From contig CBDATO010000001.1 of the NCBI GenBank assembly GCA_965199805.1, forward strand, positions 2,666,001 to 2,730,000: a DNA stretch of 64,000 nucleotides. The letters are read 5' to 3'. This DNA comes from DATAZK01 sp965199805. GTDB taxonomy: Bacteria; Actinomycetota; Actinomycetes; Frankiales; Frankiaceae. The stretch's first letter is position 1; every line of letters starts with the position of its first letter. A program made the position numbers and the translations under genes. Shown here one piece after another: positions 41,669-50,103 of this stretch. The notes under the pieces were generated by a model. That model saw nothing but the letters and a program-made list of their open reading frames with translations. It ran no database searches and was not told where the DNA came from.

Positions 41669-42511
41669 TCAGTCGAACGGCAGGCCCTGCGGCACCTCGC
41701 GGGCGAGCATGGCTTCGGCCCGGTGCCGGATCTGGTCGTCGTATCCGGCGCTCGTCGGGATGACGAACTGGCCGGTGCGTACCGCATCCAGCACCAGGTC
41801 GGCGACCGACAGCGGGTGGACACCGGTCGAGACCATGCTGTCCAGCGCCTGCTCCACGAAGGTGGCGTCGGCGGCCCCGAGCCCGTCGGCCAGGGCGGCG
41901 GGCCGGTTGCGCGTCGAGTCGGCGATACGCGTGTTGACCGAGCCGGGCACCAGCACCGACGCGCCGATCCGGGCGCCGCTGGTACGCAGGTCGTGGGCCA
42001 GGCACTCGCTGATGCCGAGCGCAGCGAACTTGCTGGTGTTGTACGGGCCGCTGTAGCCGTTGCTGACGATCCCGGCCAGCGACGACGTGTTCACGATGTG
42101 GCCGGGCTCGCCGCCCGCGAGCATGCGCGGCACGAAGGCGCGGATGCCGTGGATGATGCCCCAGACGTTGACGCCGAGCACCCACTCCCAGTCGGCCTCG
42201 GTGCGCTCCCAGAGCACGCCGGCCTGGAAGACCCCGGCGTTGTTGCAGAGCAGGTGCACGGCGCCGTACGCCTCGTACGCGGCCGCCGCGAGCGCCTCGA
42301 CCGCCTCTCCGCTTCGGATGTCGGTGAGCACCCCGATCGCCTGGCCGCCGTTCTTCTCGACCAGTGCCACCGTCTCGTCGAGCACCTCCCGCTCGACGTC
42401 GGACGCGACCACCCGCATGCCGCGCTCGGCGCACCGCTGCGCGAGTGCCCGGCCGATGCCGCTGGCCGCACCGGTGATGACCGCGACGCGTCCTTCCACT
42501 TCCGTCAGCAC
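41669..42511 (-). CDS. SDR family oxidoreductase
   Basis: The 280-residue protein has TGAASGIGRALAQRC, SDVER after strand 2, CNNAGVFQAG, the Ser in NTSSLAG and YNTSK. The C-terminal ~60 residues (VEQALDSMVSTGVHPLSVAD, RTGQFVIPTS) match the 'glucose/ribitol' and acyl reductase-like SDRs that act on bulky hydrophobic alcohols. GTG 42511 has GAGGAG 7 nt upstream. Cytoplasmic; substrate not known. Confidence 0.9.
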   Translation of the reverse strand: MLTEVEGRVAVITGAASGIGRALAQRCAERGMRVVASDVEREVLDETVALVEKNGGQAIGVLTDIRSGEAVEALAAAAYEAYGAVHLLCNNAGVFQAGVLWERTEADWEWVLGVNVWGIIHGIRAFVPRMLAGGEPGHIVNTSSLAGIVSNGYSGPYNTSKFAALGISECLAHDLRTSGARIGASVLVPGSVNTRIADSTRNRPAALADGLGAADATFVEQALDSMVSTGVHPLSVADLVLDAVRTGQFVIPTSAGYDDQIRHRAEAMLAREVPQGLPFD

Positions 42512-42786
42512 CTGACCACTCCTCTTGCCGTCGACTGACCGCATCTTGACAGCTCGCCCGCCGACCACGTCGGCCCCACCCGGCGCGCATTCTGCGCCCG
42601 CTGCCGGATTACTGCCTGTTTTGCTTTCGTGTCCGGGGGCAAGTGGTCTCCCAGCGGCGCAAGAAGGCGTCGCTACGCACCGACGTCGGCGCAAACACGA
42701 CCCGTTCTCGCCGTTGTGCTCACAGCCGAGCCATCCGTTTCTTCGCGCCATTTCCGGCGTTGTCGTCCGCTGCCCGAAGGACTGTC
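42512..42786. other. Divergent intergenic region, 275 bp
   Basis: Separates the SDR gene from the envelope module. It is less GC-rich than its surroundings around 42605-42635 (TACTGCCTGTTTTGCTTTCG) and holds both promoters by position, but no confident -10/-35 pair or operator can be assigned. No coding potential is evident. Confidence 0.5.
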
Positions 42787-43590
42787 ATGACCGAATACCC
42801 CGCACCACCGCTCACGCCGTCCGTCCCCGATGATGCGCGTTTCGACTCGACTGCCGGAGCAGTCCCCGTGTCGCCCTACAGCTCCGGAGCCACTCCTGAC
42901 ACCGACACCGGTTCCGACACCAAGGACGTCGCCAAAGGCCAGGCGGCTCAGGTCGGTCAGGGTGCCGCGGAGGCTGGCCAGCACGTCGCCGGGGTCGCGA
43001 AGGAGCAGACCGCTCAGGTCGCCCGCGAGGCCGGTCAGCAGGCCAAGGACCTGGCCGTGCAGGCCCACGGCCAGCTCAAGGAGCAGGCCGGCGCCCAGCA
43101 GCAGCGGCTCGTCGGCGGTCTCCGCTCGGTGAGCACCGAGCTGACGAACCTCGTCGACGGCAAGACCGACCAGCCCGGCGTGGTCAGCGACCTCGCCCGC
43201 CAGGCCGCCGAGCGCACGCACTCCGTCGCCGGTTGGCTGGAGGGCCGCGAGCCCTCCGATGTCCTGTCCGAGATCAGCAGCTTCGCGCGTCGTCGTCCGG
43301 GGGCCTTCCTGGCCATCGCCGGCGGGGTCGGCTTCCTCGCGGGTCGTCTCACCCGTGGCCTGCAGGCCAATGCGTCGGACTCCTCGAGCAGCAGCTCCAC
43401 CGCCGGCACCGGATCCTCGACGGCGACCTACTCGACCGGGTACTCGACCGACTCACAGCCTGTTTCCCCGTACGCGGACGTGCCGCCGGTCGCCCTGCCG
43501 CCGGTCGCCGGCTTCGGTGACGCGACCATCGACGTCCCGCTCAGCCCGCAGGCCTCCCCCGAGGCCGGTTACCTGGGCGAGAACCGCTGA
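42787..43590 (+). CDS. Ala/Gln-rich helical protein with one hydrophobic segment
   Basis: The 267-residue product has a disordered N-terminus, a long amphipathic helical region with repeating 'AGQ/VAKEQTAQVAREAGQQ' units (about 45-110), a helical part RQAAERTHSVAGWLEGREPS, one hydrophobic segment FLAIAGGVGFLAGRLTRG (about 178-195), and a Ser/Pro-rich tail. Its central part resembles YtxH/DUF3618-type membrane-associated helices. GAAGGA precedes the ATG. It overlaps the next gene by one base (TGATG), first of a three-gene module. Confidence 0.85.
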   Translation: MTEYPAPPLTPSVPDDARFDSTAGAVPVSPYSSGATPDTDTGSDTKDVAKGQAAQVGQGAAEAGQHVAGVAKEQTAQVAREAGQQAKDLAVQAHGQLKEQAGAQQQRLVGGLRSVSTELTNLVDGKTDQPGVVSDLARQAAERTHSVAGWLEGREPSDVLSEISSFARRRPGAFLAIAGGVGFLAGRLTRGLQANASDSSSSSSTAGTGSSTATYSTGYSTDSQPVSPYADVPPVALPPVAGFGDATIDVPLSPQASPEAGYLGENR

Positions 43591-43985
43591 TGAGCACGCC
43601 CACCGGCATGACGGACGGTGCGTCCGTCGGTGAGCTGATGGCCAATGTCAGCCGCGACATCTCGACCCTGATGCGCCAGGAGGTCGAGCTCGCCAAGGCC
43701 GAGCTCAAGGACACCGGCGCGAAGGCCGGCAAGGGTGCCGGCATGTTCGCCGGGGCCGGGATCGGGGCGCACTTCGTCCTGCTCTTCCTGTCGATCGCGC
43801 TCTGGTGGGGCCTCGGCAACCACACCGGCTACGCCAAGGGCGCGCTGATCGTCGCCCTCGTCTGGGCGGTCATCGCCGCGGTGCTGGCGCTCGTCGGCCG
43901 CAAGGAACTGAAGACCATCAAGGGATTGCCGCGTACGGCGGACTCCGTGAAGAAAATTCCGCCGGCCCTCAAGGGAGACGCCTGA
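43590..43985 (+). CDS. Holin-X family (phage-holin-like) membrane protein
   Basis: The 131-residue protein has the family start SVGELMANVSRDISTLMRQE followed by VELAKAELKDTGAKAGKGAG, then two TM helices (about 50-75 and 82-103) and a short basic tail. This matches the actinobacterial Holin-X/putative superfamily III holin family, which is encoded chromosomally beside DUF3618 proteins and is not linked to prophages here. Function is unknown; a role in envelope stability is often assumed. Same-direction overlap with its upstream neighbour. Confidence 0.9.
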   Translation: MSTPTGMTDGASVGELMANVSRDISTLMRQEVELAKAELKDTGAKAGKGAGMFAGAGIGAHFVLLFLSIALWWGLGNHTGYAKGALIVALVWAVIAAVLALVGRKELKTIKGLPRTADSVKKIPPALKGDA

Positions 43986-43987
43986 TC

Positions 43988-44587
43988 ATGACCACGCCAG
44001 ACGAGATTCGCGCCGAGATCGAGCGCACCCGGGAAAATCTGAGCACCGATGTCAACGCGCTGGGCGAGCACGTCAAGCCCGGCAACGTCGCTCATCGTCA
44101 GGTGGACAAGGCCAAGGGAGCGGCAGTGGGTCTCAAGGACAAGGTGATGGGCGCCGCCCACGACGCCACGTCCGCCGTAGGCGACAAAGCATCGGGTGCC
44201 GGCTCAACGGTGTCCGGGTCGGCCTCGTCCGTCTCCGGTGCGCCGCAGGCGGCCACCAGCCGCGCTCGTGGCAACCCGCTGGCCGCCGGGCTCATCGCCC
44301 TCGGCGCCGGATGGCTGCTCGGCTCGATCCTGCCGGCCAGCTCGAAGGAGCAGCAGGCGGCAGCTGCGGTCAAGGACAACGCCTCCACCCTCGCGCAGCC
44401 GATCACGGCAGCCGCAAAGGACGCGGCCGCTGAGCTCAAGGCCCCCGCCCAGGAGGCTCTGGAGTCGGTCAAGTCGACCGCCACCGACGCGGCGGCCACG
44501 GTCAAGGACGAAGGCGCCTCCTCGGCGCAGGACGTCAAGAGCCAGGCCACCGACGCCAAGGACGCCGTGCAGGCCAGCCGTAGCTGA
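43988..44587 (+). CDS. DUF3618 domain protein
   Basis: The 199-residue protein opens with the DUF3618 signature PDEIRAEIERTRENLSTDV and continues with Ala/Ser/Lys-rich low-complexity helices, a hydrophobic segment PLAAGLIALGAGWLLGSILP (about 97-116) and long Ala-Lys-Asp repeats to the end. Probably an inner-membrane anchored helical protein. It begins 2 bp after the Holin-X stop and is the last gene of the module, which ends in a bidirectional terminator. Confidence 0.9.
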   Translation: MTTPDEIRAEIERTRENLSTDVNALGEHVKPGNVAHRQVDKAKGAAVGLKDKVMGAAHDATSAVGDKASGAGSTVSGSASSVSGAPQAATSRARGNPLAAGLIALGAGWLLGSILPASSKEQQAAAAVKDNASTLAQPITAAAKDAAAELKAPAQEALESVKSTATDAAATVKDEGASSAQDVKSQATDAKDAVQASRS

Positions 44588-44607
44588 CCCGTATCGCAAA
44601 GACAGGC

Positions 44608-44636
44608 GACCCGGGCACCGATCAGGTGCCCGGGTC
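44608..44636. terminator. Bidirectional intrinsic terminator
   Basis: GACCCGGGCACC (44608-44619) pairs perfectly with GGTGCCCGGGTC (44625-44636) around GATCA, followed by TTCTTCT. The stop codon of the convergent BrkB-like gene lies inside the loop (44622-44624). Confidence 0.88.
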
Positions 44637-45629
44637 TTCTTCTGTCGTCTGCGCGGGCGGGTTCGGACGGAAGGTCACGTCGACCTGCTCGAAGCCCTTC
44701 GCGCGCTGCGCCTTCGCCTGCGACGTGTACGCGCTCTCGTCCGCCGCGGTGAGCTGCACGTTGTCGGTGAACGGGGTGAGCAGCGCACGCGGGTACAGCC
44801 GCAGCGTGCGGACGACGTTGACCTCGACGCAGAACATGACTCCGACCGCGGCCAGGTAGATCCACGCGATCAGGCCGAGCACCAGGGCGAAGACGCCGTT
44901 GGTGACGGAGGCGTTCTTCACCACGTGCCCGACGTAGGCGGTACCGAGCACCTGCAGCGCCTGCCAGTAGACGGCGGCGAGGACCGCGCCCAGCGCGATC
45001 TGCCGGGTGCTCACGTCGCGCGCCGTCGCCACCTTGAACGCGAGCAGGAAGATCGCCGCGTTGAGGGCGACGCTGCCGACGGTGATGAGCACGCGCAGGC
45101 CCGTGCCGATCTGGGCCCCGTACTCGTTCGCGCTCGCGGTGAGGGCTGATCCGACGGTGGTGCCGAGGATGCCCAGCCCGACGGTGCCGAGCAGCAGCAG
45201 GCTCCGCAGGCGCGACTTGATCGGGTTGGGGCGCTTGTTGCGCGGCACCGACCAGGCGACGTTCATCGCGTTCTGCGCCGCCTGCGCCACCCCGAGCCCG
45301 CCGTAGAGGCTGCCGAGCACGCCGACGAGGATGCCGATCCCGTTTCCGGTCAGCCCCTTGGTGGTGGCGAGCTGGTCGCCGATGACCGGGAACTGGCTGA
45401 GCGCCGAGTCGAGGATGCGGTGCTGCAGGTCCGGATTGTTCTGCAGGACGAAGCCGAGGATGGTCGTCAGCAGGAGCAGCAGCGGGAAGAGCGAGACGAA
45501 CGCGTAGTAGGTGACCAGCGCGGCGAGGTAGCTGCCCTGGTCATCCACGAACTTGTAGATCACCGCGAGCGGGAAGCCCGCGACGCGATGGCGCTGCTGG
45601 AACCGGTCGAGCACCCCGGCGACCGACAT
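44622..45629 (-). CDS. YihY/virulence factor BrkB family membrane protein
   Basis: The 335-residue protein has about six TM helices and the family motifs DDQGSYLAALVTYYAFVSLFP (residues ~29-49), GSLYGGLGVAQAAQNAMN and FALVLGLIAWIYLAAVGVMF, with a cytoplasmic Pro-rich tail. BrkB/YihY proteins were once linked to RNase BN and serum resistance but are now seen as membrane proteins of unclear, possibly transport, role. It is the last gene of a leftward run from 47349. Confidence 0.92.
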   Translation of the reverse strand: MSVAGVLDRFQQRHRVAGFPLAVIYKFVDDQGSYLAALVTYYAFVSLFPLLLLLTTILGFVLQNNPDLQHRILDSALSQFPVIGDQLATTKGLTGNGIGILVGVLGSLYGGLGVAQAAQNAMNVAWSVPRNKRPNPIKSRLRSLLLLGTVGLGILGTTVGSALTASANEYGAQIGTGLRVLITVGSVALNAAIFLLAFKVATARDVSTRQIALGAVLAAVYWQALQVLGTAYVGHVVKNASVTNGVFALVLGLIAWIYLAAVGVMFCVEVNVVRTLRLYPRALLTPFTDNVQLTAADESAYTSQAKAQRAKGFEQVDVTFRPNPPAQTTEEDPGT

Positions 45630-45645
45630 GGAGGCGGCCGCCCGC

Positions 45646-46425
45646 TCAGTCGGAGGGGTGCAGGTCGGCTGCCGAGCCGACGACCGCGGTGGGGGAGCGC
45701 AGCACCAGCGTGTCGATGCTGACGTCCGGCAGGTCGACGATCGAGGCCAGCGTGCCGATGAGCGCGGACGCCACGTCCTCCGGGGTCATCAGCTTCTCCT
45801 GCAGCAGCCCGTGCACCGCCCAGGCGTCGAGCGCAGGGCCCAGCACCTCGCCGTCGAAGTTCGCCCCGAACTCGGTCGGGAAGGTGCCGCCGATGACGAG
45901 CGTGGTGAGCCGCACGTGAGTCTGCTCCAGCCGCCAGAGCCGCAGGGCCATCTCCAGCGCCGCTTTGCTCGACGTGTACATCCCGAGCGCGTGCCGCGGC
46001 TGCAGGGTCGACTCCGACGACATCACGCCGATCAGCGCGCCGGGGGCGCACACGGGCGTCATCGCCTGCACCAGCTGGTGGATGCCGATGACGTTGACCT
46101 CGAGCACCTCCCGCCAGTCCTCGGCCGTCGTCTGGTGCATGTAGCGCAGCGGGGAGTAGCCGGCGCTGCACAGCACCAGGTCCGCGGCGCCCCACTCGGT
46201 GCGTACGCGCTCGGCGAGCTCCGCGCAAGACTGCGCGCTCCGGATGTCGACGGGCACCGGTACGCCGCCGCCCGCCTCCTGAGCGAGGCTGTCGAGGGCA
46301 TCCGTACGGCGGGCGGCGACGATGACGTGGGCGCCGTCGGCGATCGCCAGCTTGGCGAACTCGCGGCCGATGCCCGCGGACGCCCCGACGACGACCACGC
46401 GCCGGCCCTTGAGCGAGCGCGCCAC
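45646..46425 (-). CDS. SDR family oxidoreductase
   Basis: The 259-residue protein has GASAGIGREFAKLA, AARRTDA after strand 2 (Arg pair suggests NADPH), LCSAGYSPL, the Ser region VMSSESTL and YTSSK. Its C-terminus is diverged (no GG-x-x at the end). Substrate unknown. Starts at GTG 46425 immediately after the stop of the upstream membrane protein gene, with 16 bp to the BrkB-like start, so the three genes form one transcription unit. Confidence 0.87.
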   Translation of the reverse strand: MARSLKGRRVVVVGASAGIGREFAKLAIADGAHVIVAARRTDALDSLAQEAGGGVPVPVDIRSAQSCAELAERVRTEWGAADLVLCSAGYSPLRYMHQTTAEDWREVLEVNVIGIHQLVQAMTPVCAPGALIGVMSSESTLQPRHALGMYTSSKAALEMALRLWRLEQTHVRLTTLVIGGTFPTEFGANFDGEVLGPALDAWAVHGLLQEKLMTPEDVASALIGTLASIVDLPDVSIDTLVLRSPTAVVGSAADLHPSD

Positions 46426-47349
46426 TCAGGAGCCCTTGCAGGCGACGACCGCCAGCAGCAGGGCGACCGCGTCCTCGGCGACGGCGCCGTGCCAGTCGGC
46501 GCGGCTCGCGGCAGACGTACGCCGCCAGGCTGCGCCCCCGTACGCACCGACCGCTGCGCCGGCGACCCCGGCGATGACCGGCCAGGCGGGAGCGGCGTGG
46601 TCGCGGCGGGCCAGCGCCAGCGCGCCGCCGGCCCCGGAGACGAACCGCACGTAGAGCCCCGGCGGCTCGAGCCGGCTCGGGGTGCTCGGGAGCTTGTCGC
46701 CCACCAGTTCACCGGCGACCCCGGCGACGCGGGTCAGCCCGCCGAGCGTGCCGATGCTGCCGGACGGGCGTCCGATGAGGCCCGGGGCGGCGAGGCCGAG
46801 GCTGGCGCGCATGCCGGCGGCCGTACCGAGGGCGAAGGAACGCGCCGTGAGACCGAAGCCCGCGCGTACCGGTGCGTCGGGGCTGCCGGGCGGTGGGTCC
46901 TGCGCGCGGATGACGGCATGAGCGGCGACCCCGTACGCGAGGTGCGGCACGGCATCGGCGACCCAGTCGGCGCGGGTCCAGGTGCGCGGGTCGGTGAGAC
47001 CGGCGGCAGCCATCGGGCCGTTCGTCGCGGCCATGGCGGCGGCGCCGGTGACGACCGGGCCGAGCCCGCCGGCGAGGTGCAGCCCGGCGGCGCGCAGCCC
47101 GCTCGCGACCACACCGATGCCGAGCCCGGAGGCGATGCCCGACAGTGCTCCGAGGGCGGTGCGGCGGTGGTCACGCTCGCCGGCGTCACCGGGGAGCTCG
47201 CGGTCCAACGCGGCCAGGGCGGCGTCGACCACCTGGCCCGGCGCGTCGCTCTCGGCCCGACCACGCACCAGCATGTCGAGATAGGTGACCGCGTTCAACG
47301 TCGCCGTGCCTGCGGCGCCGGCCATCAGCCCGCGCTTGATCCATGCCAT
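46426..47349 (-). CDS. Hydrophobic membrane-associated protein, DUF4126-like C-terminus
   Basis: The 307-residue product is Gly/Ala-rich with about six weak hydrophobic segments. The C-terminal part with LYVRFVSGAGGALALARRD and AGVAGAAVGAYGGAAWRR resembles DUF4126-like membrane domains ('G-a-l-a-G-s...Y-x-G-x-x-x-R'). The N-terminus has WIKRGLMAGAAGTATLNAVTY. No catalytic residues are evident. ATG 47349, divergent from the monooxygenase gene. It is abutted by the SDR gene without a gap. Confidence 0.72.
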   Translation of the reverse strand: MAWIKRGLMAGAAGTATLNAVTYLDMLVRGRAESDAPGQVVDAALAALDRELPGDAGERDHRRTALGALSGIASGLGIGVVASGLRAAGLHLAGGLGPVVTGAAAMAATNGPMAAAGLTDPRTWTRADWVADAVPHLAYGVAAHAVIRAQDPPPGSPDAPVRAGFGLTARSFALGTAAGMRASLGLAAPGLIGRPSGSIGTLGGLTRVAGVAGELVGDKLPSTPSRLEPPGLYVRFVSGAGGALALARRDHAAPAWPVIAGVAGAAVGAYGGAAWRRTSAASRADWHGAVAEDAVALLLAVVACKGS

Positions 47350-47418
47350 CCGGTGGTCCTTCCCGTGCGCGCGAGTGCGATCCTTGCATCGAACCCCATC
47401 GAGCTGCAGGGAGCATCA

Positions 47419-49302
47419 GTGCCGGACGTGGATCGTGCCTTTGTGCGTCGAGCAGTCGAGTACTCGGATCTTGCGGCGCTCCGCATCGCGATCTACCAGG
47501 CCTGCGGCGACGCCGAGGTCGCGAAGCTCGGACCGGTGGCGAAGCTTGACGCCGGGGACCGGGCGCGGCTCGTCGACCGCTGCGTGGAGCTGATCGACCG
47601 CGATCTCGCGTCCTGGTCGCTGCGCACGCCCAGCGACGACGAGATCCGCGAGATGCTGGACATGACGCTGGGCGTGCCGACCAGCGACGGCGACTTCGAG
47701 CTGCGCAAAGGCGTGCTCTCGTTCGACGAATACCCGTTCTACGCCCAGTGGCGCGACGGCGGTGCGCAGCTGCCCGAGGGCTTCTCGGTCGCCATCATCG
47801 GCGGCGGCTTCAACGGCGTGGCGACGGCGGTGCAGATGGAGCAGCTCGGCATCCCGTACACCGTGTACGAGAAGCGCCACGAGCTCGGCGGCACGTGGAG
47901 CATCAACCGCTATCCGGACATCCGGGTCGACACGCTGAGCTCCTCGTACGAGTTCAGTTTCGAGAAGAGCTACGAGTGGACGGAATACTTCGCGCGCGGC
48001 CCGGAGGTGCGCGGCTACCTGAACCACATCGCCGACAGCTTCGGGGTCCGGCCCCACGTGCGTACCGACCACTTCCTGCGGGAGGCCCGGTTCGACGAGG
48101 ACGCGGCACTCTGGCACCTCACGTTCGAGACCCCGGACGGCTCGCAGGTGCACGCCGACGCCAACGTCGTGATCAGCGCCGCAGGTCTGTTCGCGAACCC
48201 GAACCTGCCGGACTTCCCGGGCGTCGAGCAGTTCCGTGGCCGGATCATCCATCCGACCCAGTGGCCGGAGGACCTCGACCTGACCGGTAAGCGGGTCGCG
48301 GTGATCGGCAACGGCTCCACCGGCGTCCAGATGGTCGGCCGGATCGCGGAGATGTCCGGCCACCTCGACGTCTTCCAGCGCACCCCGCAGTGGATCAGCC
48401 CTCGCGCGAAGTACGGCGACCCGATGGAGCCGGAGATGCAGTGGCTGATCAAGGCCATGCCGGGCTACTGGAACTGGTGCCGGATCACGTCGATCATGCA
48501 CCTGTTCAACTTCGACAAGGACTACCTGATCCGCGACGCCGACTACGAGGCGCAGGGCGGCAAGATCTCGCAGACCAGCGACCGGGTGCGCACGATGCTG
48601 CTCGACTACATCCGCACCGAGACCGGCGGGCGTCAGGACCTGATCGACAAGCTGATCCCGGACTACGCGCCGATGGTGCGCCGCCCGATCGTCGACAACG
48701 GCTGGTACCGGGCGCTGACCCGCGACAACGTCGACCTGGTCACCGAGGAGATCGTCCGTTTCACGGAGAACGGCATCGAGACCGCCGACGGGGTGCACCA
48801 CGATCTCGACGTGGTCGTCTCCGCGACGGGCTTCGACATCGTCAAGTACCTCTGGCCGGCTGAGTACTACGGCCGCGGGGGTGCGAACCTGCACGAGCGC
48901 TGGGACGCCGAGACGCCCATGGCCTACGTCGGGATGCTCGTCCCCGACTTCCCGAACCTCTTCATCCTCTACGGGCCCAACTCGCAGCCGGTCTCCGGCG
49001 GCGTCGCGCTCCCCGCGTGGTACCAGATGTGGGCCGGCTTCGTCGCCCGTTGCCTCATCGGGATGGCCGAGCAGGGCAAGCGCACCGTCGAGGTCACCCA
49101 CGAGGCGTTCACCGACTACAACGACCGGCTCGTCGAGAAGTCGCAGAACCTCATCGTGGTGACGGAAGAGGCGTCGGCCAAGCGCAACTACTACGTCAAC
49201 GCCCGCGGCCGCATGCAGGTCAGCGCACCCTGGGAGACCCACGAGTACTACCGGCTGACGACGTACCCCGATTTCGACGACGCCGTCCTGCGGCTCGGTT
49301 AG
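47419..49302 (+). CDS. Flavin-dependent Baeyer-Villiger-type monooxygenase
   Basis: The 627-residue protein has an N-terminal helical extension (~120 residues), FAD motif IIGGGFNG (127-134), the BVMO fingerprint F-R-G-x3-H-x3-W-P at 272-283, NADPH motif GNGSTG (297-302) and C-terminal GPNSQP. Enzymes of this class insert oxygen next to ketones using NADPH and O2; long N-terminal extensions occur in steroid and cyclopentadecanone-type members. GTG 47419 has AGGGAG 5 nt upstream. An SDR gene follows 11 bp later and could supply the ketone. Confidence 0.92.
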   Translation: MPDVDRAFVRRAVEYSDLAALRIAIYQACGDAEVAKLGPVAKLDAGDRARLVDRCVELIDRDLASWSLRTPSDDEIREMLDMTLGVPTSDGDFELRKGVLSFDEYPFYAQWRDGGAQLPEGFSVAIIGGGFNGVATAVQMEQLGIPYTVYEKRHELGGTWSINRYPDIRVDTLSSSYEFSFEKSYEWTEYFARGPEVRGYLNHIADSFGVRPHVRTDHFLREARFDEDAALWHLTFETPDGSQVHADANVVISAAGLFANPNLPDFPGVEQFRGRIIHPTQWPEDLDLTGKRVAVIGNGSTGVQMVGRIAEMSGHLDVFQRTPQWISPRAKYGDPMEPEMQWLIKAMPGYWNWCRITSIMHLFNFDKDYLIRDADYEAQGGKISQTSDRVRTMLLDYIRTETGGRQDLIDKLIPDYAPMVRRPIVDNGWYRALTRDNVDLVTEEIVRFTENGIETADGVHHDLDVVVSATGFDIVKYLWPAEYYGRGGANLHERWDAETPMAYVGMLVPDFPNLFILYGPNSQPVSGGVALPAWYQMWAGFVARCLIGMAEQGKRTVEVTHEAFTDYNDRLVEKSQNLIVVTEEASAKRNYYVNARGRMQVSAPWETHEYYRLTTYPDFDDAVLRLG

Positions 49303-49313
49303 GAGCTTGCACC

Positions 49314-50102
49314 ATGGGTCGACTCGAAGGACGGGTGGCGCTGGTCACCGGGGCCGCGTCCGGCATCGGTTACGCGTGTGCGCTGCGCTACGCCCAGGAG
49401 GGGGCGGCGGTCGTCGGCTTCGACCGTGACGCCTGCGCCGAGTGGGACGCGGTCGACGCCGCGGCGCCGGCCACGACGTATCTGCAGGGCGACGTCACGG
49501 ACGAGGACGCCGTCCGGTCCGCGGTCGAGACGACCGTGCGTGATCACGGGTCGGTCGACGTCGTCGTCAACGCGGCGGGGATCACCGGCGGCGGCCCGGT
49601 ACACCTGCTGACGCTCGAGGCGTGGAACCGGGTCATGGACGTCAACGCCACCGGCACGTTCCTGGTCGGCAAGCACGCGGCCGGCACGATGATGAACCAG
49701 CCCAACGGCGGCAGCATCATCAACGTCGCCAGCATCGAGGGGATCGAGGGCACCGAGGGCGGCAGCTGCTACAGCGCGTCCAAGGGCGCCGTCGTCATCC
49801 TGACCAAGAACATGGCGATCGACTACGGCCGCCGCGGCGTACGGGTCAACGTCATCTGTCCCGGCTTCATCGAGACCCCGCTGATGAAGGCGACCTTCGA
49901 GAACCCGGGCCTCGCCTCGGTACGCGACCGCTACCGCGACGAACACAAGCTCGGCCGCTTCGGCCGGGCCGAGGAGATCGCGGGCGCGGCGTACTTCCTC
50001 GCCTCCGACGACTCGTCGTTCGTCACCGGCCACTCCCTGGTGGTCGACGGCGGCTTCACGGCCGGCATGCGTACCGGGATCATGGAGCCGCTGGGCCTGT
50101 AG
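49314..50102 (+). CDS. SDR family oxidoreductase paired with the monooxygenase
   Basis: The 262-residue protein has TGAASGIGYACALRY, VNAAGITGGG, the catalytic Ser in NVASIEG, and YSASK. C-terminal SFVTGHSLVVDGGFTAG is canonical. FDRD after strand 2 (Asp) suggests NAD, as in secondary alcohol dehydrogenases. AGGAG lies 8 nt before the ATG. Gene order suggests alcohol-to-ketone oxidation feeding the Baeyer-Villiger step. It is convergent with the serine protease gene, stops 1 bp apart. Confidence 0.92.
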   Translation: MGRLEGRVALVTGAASGIGYACALRYAQEGAAVVGFDRDACAEWDAVDAAAPATTYLQGDVTDEDAVRSAVETTVRDHGSVDVVVNAAGITGGGPVHLLTLEAWNRVMDVNATGTFLVGKHAAGTMMNQPNGGSIINVASIEGIEGTEGGSCYSASKGAVVILTKNMAIDYGRRGVRVNVICPGFIETPLMKATFENPGLASVRDRYRDEHKLGRFGRAEEIAGAAYFLASDDSSFVTGHSLVVDGGFTAGMRTGIMEPLGL

Positions 50103-50103
50103 G

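Noticed and set aside
44196..45149. Overlapping frames on both strands of the DUF3618 and BrkB-like genes
   Set aside because: Ala/Lys/Asp-rich coding of DUF3618 makes open alternative frames. None has an RBS, motif or stop placement that fits neighbours.
45628..47418. Upstream extension of the monooxygenase frame by ~600 codons
   Set aside because: The extra sequence is Arg/Gly/His-rich and antisense to the SDR and membrane genes. GTG 47419 has an RBS and starts the family-like protein.
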